6,476 bases of DNA from Saprospiraceae bacterium (GTDB lineage Bacteria > Bacteroidota > Bacteroidia > Chitinophagales > Saprospiraceae), in contig JALZWC010000961.1 in the NCBI GenBank assembly GCA_023300255.1, forward strand, positions 1-6,476, in the 5' to 3' direction. The translations under genes were made by a program, and so were the position numbers. Shown piece after piece: positions 5,087-6,476 of this stretch; position 1 is the stretch's first letter, and the number at the start of each line of letters is the position of its first letter. Below the pieces are notes generated by a model. That model was given only the letters and a program-made list of their open reading frames with translations. It ran no database searches and was not told where the DNA came from.

Positions 5087-6418
5087 ATGTTAAAAGGTAC
5101 TAACCAGTTAGAATTACTAAAAGGAAGCATAGTTGCTTTTTTTGTTAAATCTTCTGGTTTGTTTTTTTATTTTTTACTAATCGTTTTCATCGCTCGACAA
5201 GCTGGATCGGAAGGCTTAGGTTTATTTACGTTAGCTTATACTATTTTACAATTAGTAGCTATTTTAGCTAAAATTGGATTAGATGCTGGCTTAGTAAAAT
5301 TCGTCGCTCAATTTCAAGCAACGAATGCACCAGAGCTCATAAATAGTACCTATTCCAAATCTTTACTATTAGTGAGTATGTCTGCTGCTTTAATGGGAGG
5401 TCTCCTTTATATTAGTGCAGATTTTCTAGCCACTAATCTTTTAAGTCAGCCTACTTTTGTCCCTTATTTACAACAGCTAGCTTTCTTTATAATCCCCTTT
5501 GCCATTGTGTTCCTAACGGGAGAAACATTAAGAGGCTTAAAAAAAATAAAAGCATCGGTTTTAGTGACTAGTACTTTTATTTTTTTATTTGCGATTATTG
5601 CTGTTGCTACCTTACCTCAGCCATTAGATCCTTTTTATGTATTTACCTATTTTGGTTATGCGATTGTTTTAACAGCTTTAACAGGTTTATACTTAGTTCA
5701 TAAAGCAGGAATTCGGTTTACACTAAATTCAAGACTATTACGGAAAATGCCCACTAAACAATTATTGGCTTTTTCTCTTCCGATGTTTCTAGTAATTTCT
5801 TTAAATGTTTTTTCTAAGCAAATTAATACTTTGTTATTAGGTGTATTAGGAACGATTGATGATGTTGGTATTTTTGATGTGGCTATGAAGATTGCCGTGC
5901 TAACAGCGATTCCCTTAAGTGCTGTTAATTCTATTGCTGCCCCTAAGTTATCTGAAAGTTATGCGATGAATGACCTTTTGGGTTTGCGCAAAACGGCATT
6001 AGCATCGTCTAAATTTACCTTATTAGCATCTACCCCTATTTTGTTAATTTGTCTATTATTCCCCGCTTATATTTTACAAATATTCGGAGATGATTTTGTG
6101 ACGAATGGTATTCTACCACTTCGTATTATTGTCATTGCTCAGTTTATCAATGCGGCGGCAGGACCTGTAGCATATGTATTGCAAATGACGGATAATCATA
6201 CAATAGTAGGACGAATTATGTTGTTTTCTACTTTTATTTGTATCTGCATTAATTGTCTATTAATTCCAATATTTGGAATAATAGGAGCAGCTATTGCTTA
6301 TTCTACGAGTCTGATTATTTGGAATGCAGGGTGTTTGTTTTTTATAAAAAAGAAACTAGGTTTTTTTGCTATTTATATGCCATTTAGGAATGGTGTAAGA
6401 ATAAATGTGCTTTCTTGA
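5087..6418 (+). CDS. Wzx-type polysaccharide flippase (MOP/Polysacc_synt superfamily)
   Basis: This 443-residue, very hydrophobic inner-membrane protein probably flips undecaprenyl-linked glycan repeat units to the periplasm. About twelve membrane segments can be placed, near residues 13-35, 43-65, 91-112, 127-147, 155-175, 184-204, 228-250, 264-285, 308-330, 343-365, 377-397 and 399-420. The start resembles the family (KGSIVAFFVKSSGLFFYFLL, then ARQAGSEGLGLFTLAYTIL), as does the GLDAGLVKFVAQF stretch after TM2. Basic residues in short loops such as RGLKKIK (149-155) suit cytoplasmic sides. Length and segment number fit a complete gene. The start at 5087 lacks a clear ribosome site. A related oligosaccharide/teichoic-acid flippase is the main alternative, and the substrate cannot be read from sequence. 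Its place after the Wza- and Wzc-type genes supports a role in surface-polysaccharide assembly. The stop is closely followed by an 11-bp tandem repeat. Confidence 0.92.
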   Translation: MLKGTNQLELLKGSIVAFFVKSSGLFFYFLLIVFIARQAGSEGLGLFTLAYTILQLVAILAKIGLDAGLVKFVAQFQATNAPELINSTYSKSLLLVSMSAALMGGLLYISADFLATNLLSQPTFVPYLQQLAFFIIPFAIVFLTGETLRGLKKIKASVLVTSTFIFLFAIIAVATLPQPLDPFYVFTYFGYAIVLTALTGLYLVHKAGIRFTLNSRLLRKMPTKQLLAFSLPMFLVISLNVFSKQINTLLLGVLGTIDDVGIFDVAMKIAVLTAIPLSAVNSIAAPKLSESYAMNDLLGLRKTALASSKFTLLASTPILLICLLFPAYILQIFGDDFVTNGILPLRIIVIAQFINAAAGPVAYVLQMTDNHTIVGRIMLFSTFICICINCLLIPIFGIIGAAIAYSTSLIIWNAGCLFFIKKKLGFFAIYMPFRNGVRINVLS

Positions 6419-6422
6419 GTCG

Positions 6423-6466
6423 CTTATTTTGTTCTTATTTTGTTCTTATTTTGTTCTTATTTTCTT
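6423..6466. repeat. 11-bp tandem repeat, four copies, after the flippase gene
   Basis: The unit CTTATTTTGTT is repeated exactly three times (6423-6433, 6434-6444, 6445-6455). A fourth copy has one change (CTTATTTTCTT, 6456-6466). It starts four bases after the flippase stop and lies entirely in non-coding, T-rich DNA. It is not a hairpin terminator. Copy number is likely to vary between strains through slippage; any effect on the next gene is unknown because the window ends at 6476. Confidence 0.9.
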
Positions 6467-6476
6467 CTTTAAACCA

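Noticed and set aside
5137..5175. Runs of seven T in the flippase gene (also A8 near 5539 and T7 near 6361) as phase-variation tracts
   Set aside because: Such runs are expected in AT-rich DNA coding for Phe/Leu/Lys-rich membrane protein; the frame is intact and the tracts are short.

Overview
This window most likely comes from a low-GC member of the Bacteroidota. I base this on the AlaRS C-terminus (GGGGGQ followed by FFATAGGK), the short Wza-type export lipoprotein, starts that mostly lack a Shine-Dalgarno sequence, and repeat-rich intergenic DNA. Saprospiria- or Cytophagia-like lineages are a guess from the style of the intergenic repeats, not a demonstrated assignment.

Layout, all genes on the + strand. 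Bases 1-753 are the 3' third of alaS (alanyl-tRNA synthetase), cut by the window edge. Bases 754-1428 hold no gene. This gap contains a hairpin built of 7-base units, a very strong intrinsic terminator (896-946), a cluster of inverted repeats (964-1133), and then a probable promoter/leader region for the next locus. From 1444 onward there is a surface-polysaccharide locus: a Wza-type outer-membrane export lipoprotein (1444-2226), a Wzc-type chain-length regulator/BY-kinase (2391-4760), and a Wzx-type 12-TM flippase (5087-6418). Glycosyltransferases and a polymerase would be expected beyond 6476 but are not in view.

How the genes fit together: the flippase would move lipid-linked glycan units across the inner membrane. 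The Wzc-type protein would control polymerisation and couple to the export channel, and the Wza-type lipoprotein would form the outer-membrane exit. This is a conventional Wzx/Wzy-type capsule or exopolysaccharide module.

The unusual material lies elsewhere. The Wzc-type kinase ends before the usual C-terminal tyrosine cluster and has lost the central Arg of its EX2RX2R motif. The gaps between these co-oriented genes are filled with structured repeats: two long hairpins made of in-phase heptanucleotides whose arms differ by exactly one 7-base unit, a nested hairpin element flanked by an 8-bp direct repeat, a 9-bp direct repeat with LytTR-like spacing, and an 11-bp tandem repeat after the flippase gene. 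I saw no CRISPR array, tRNA, rRNA, transposase or clearly novel gene system.
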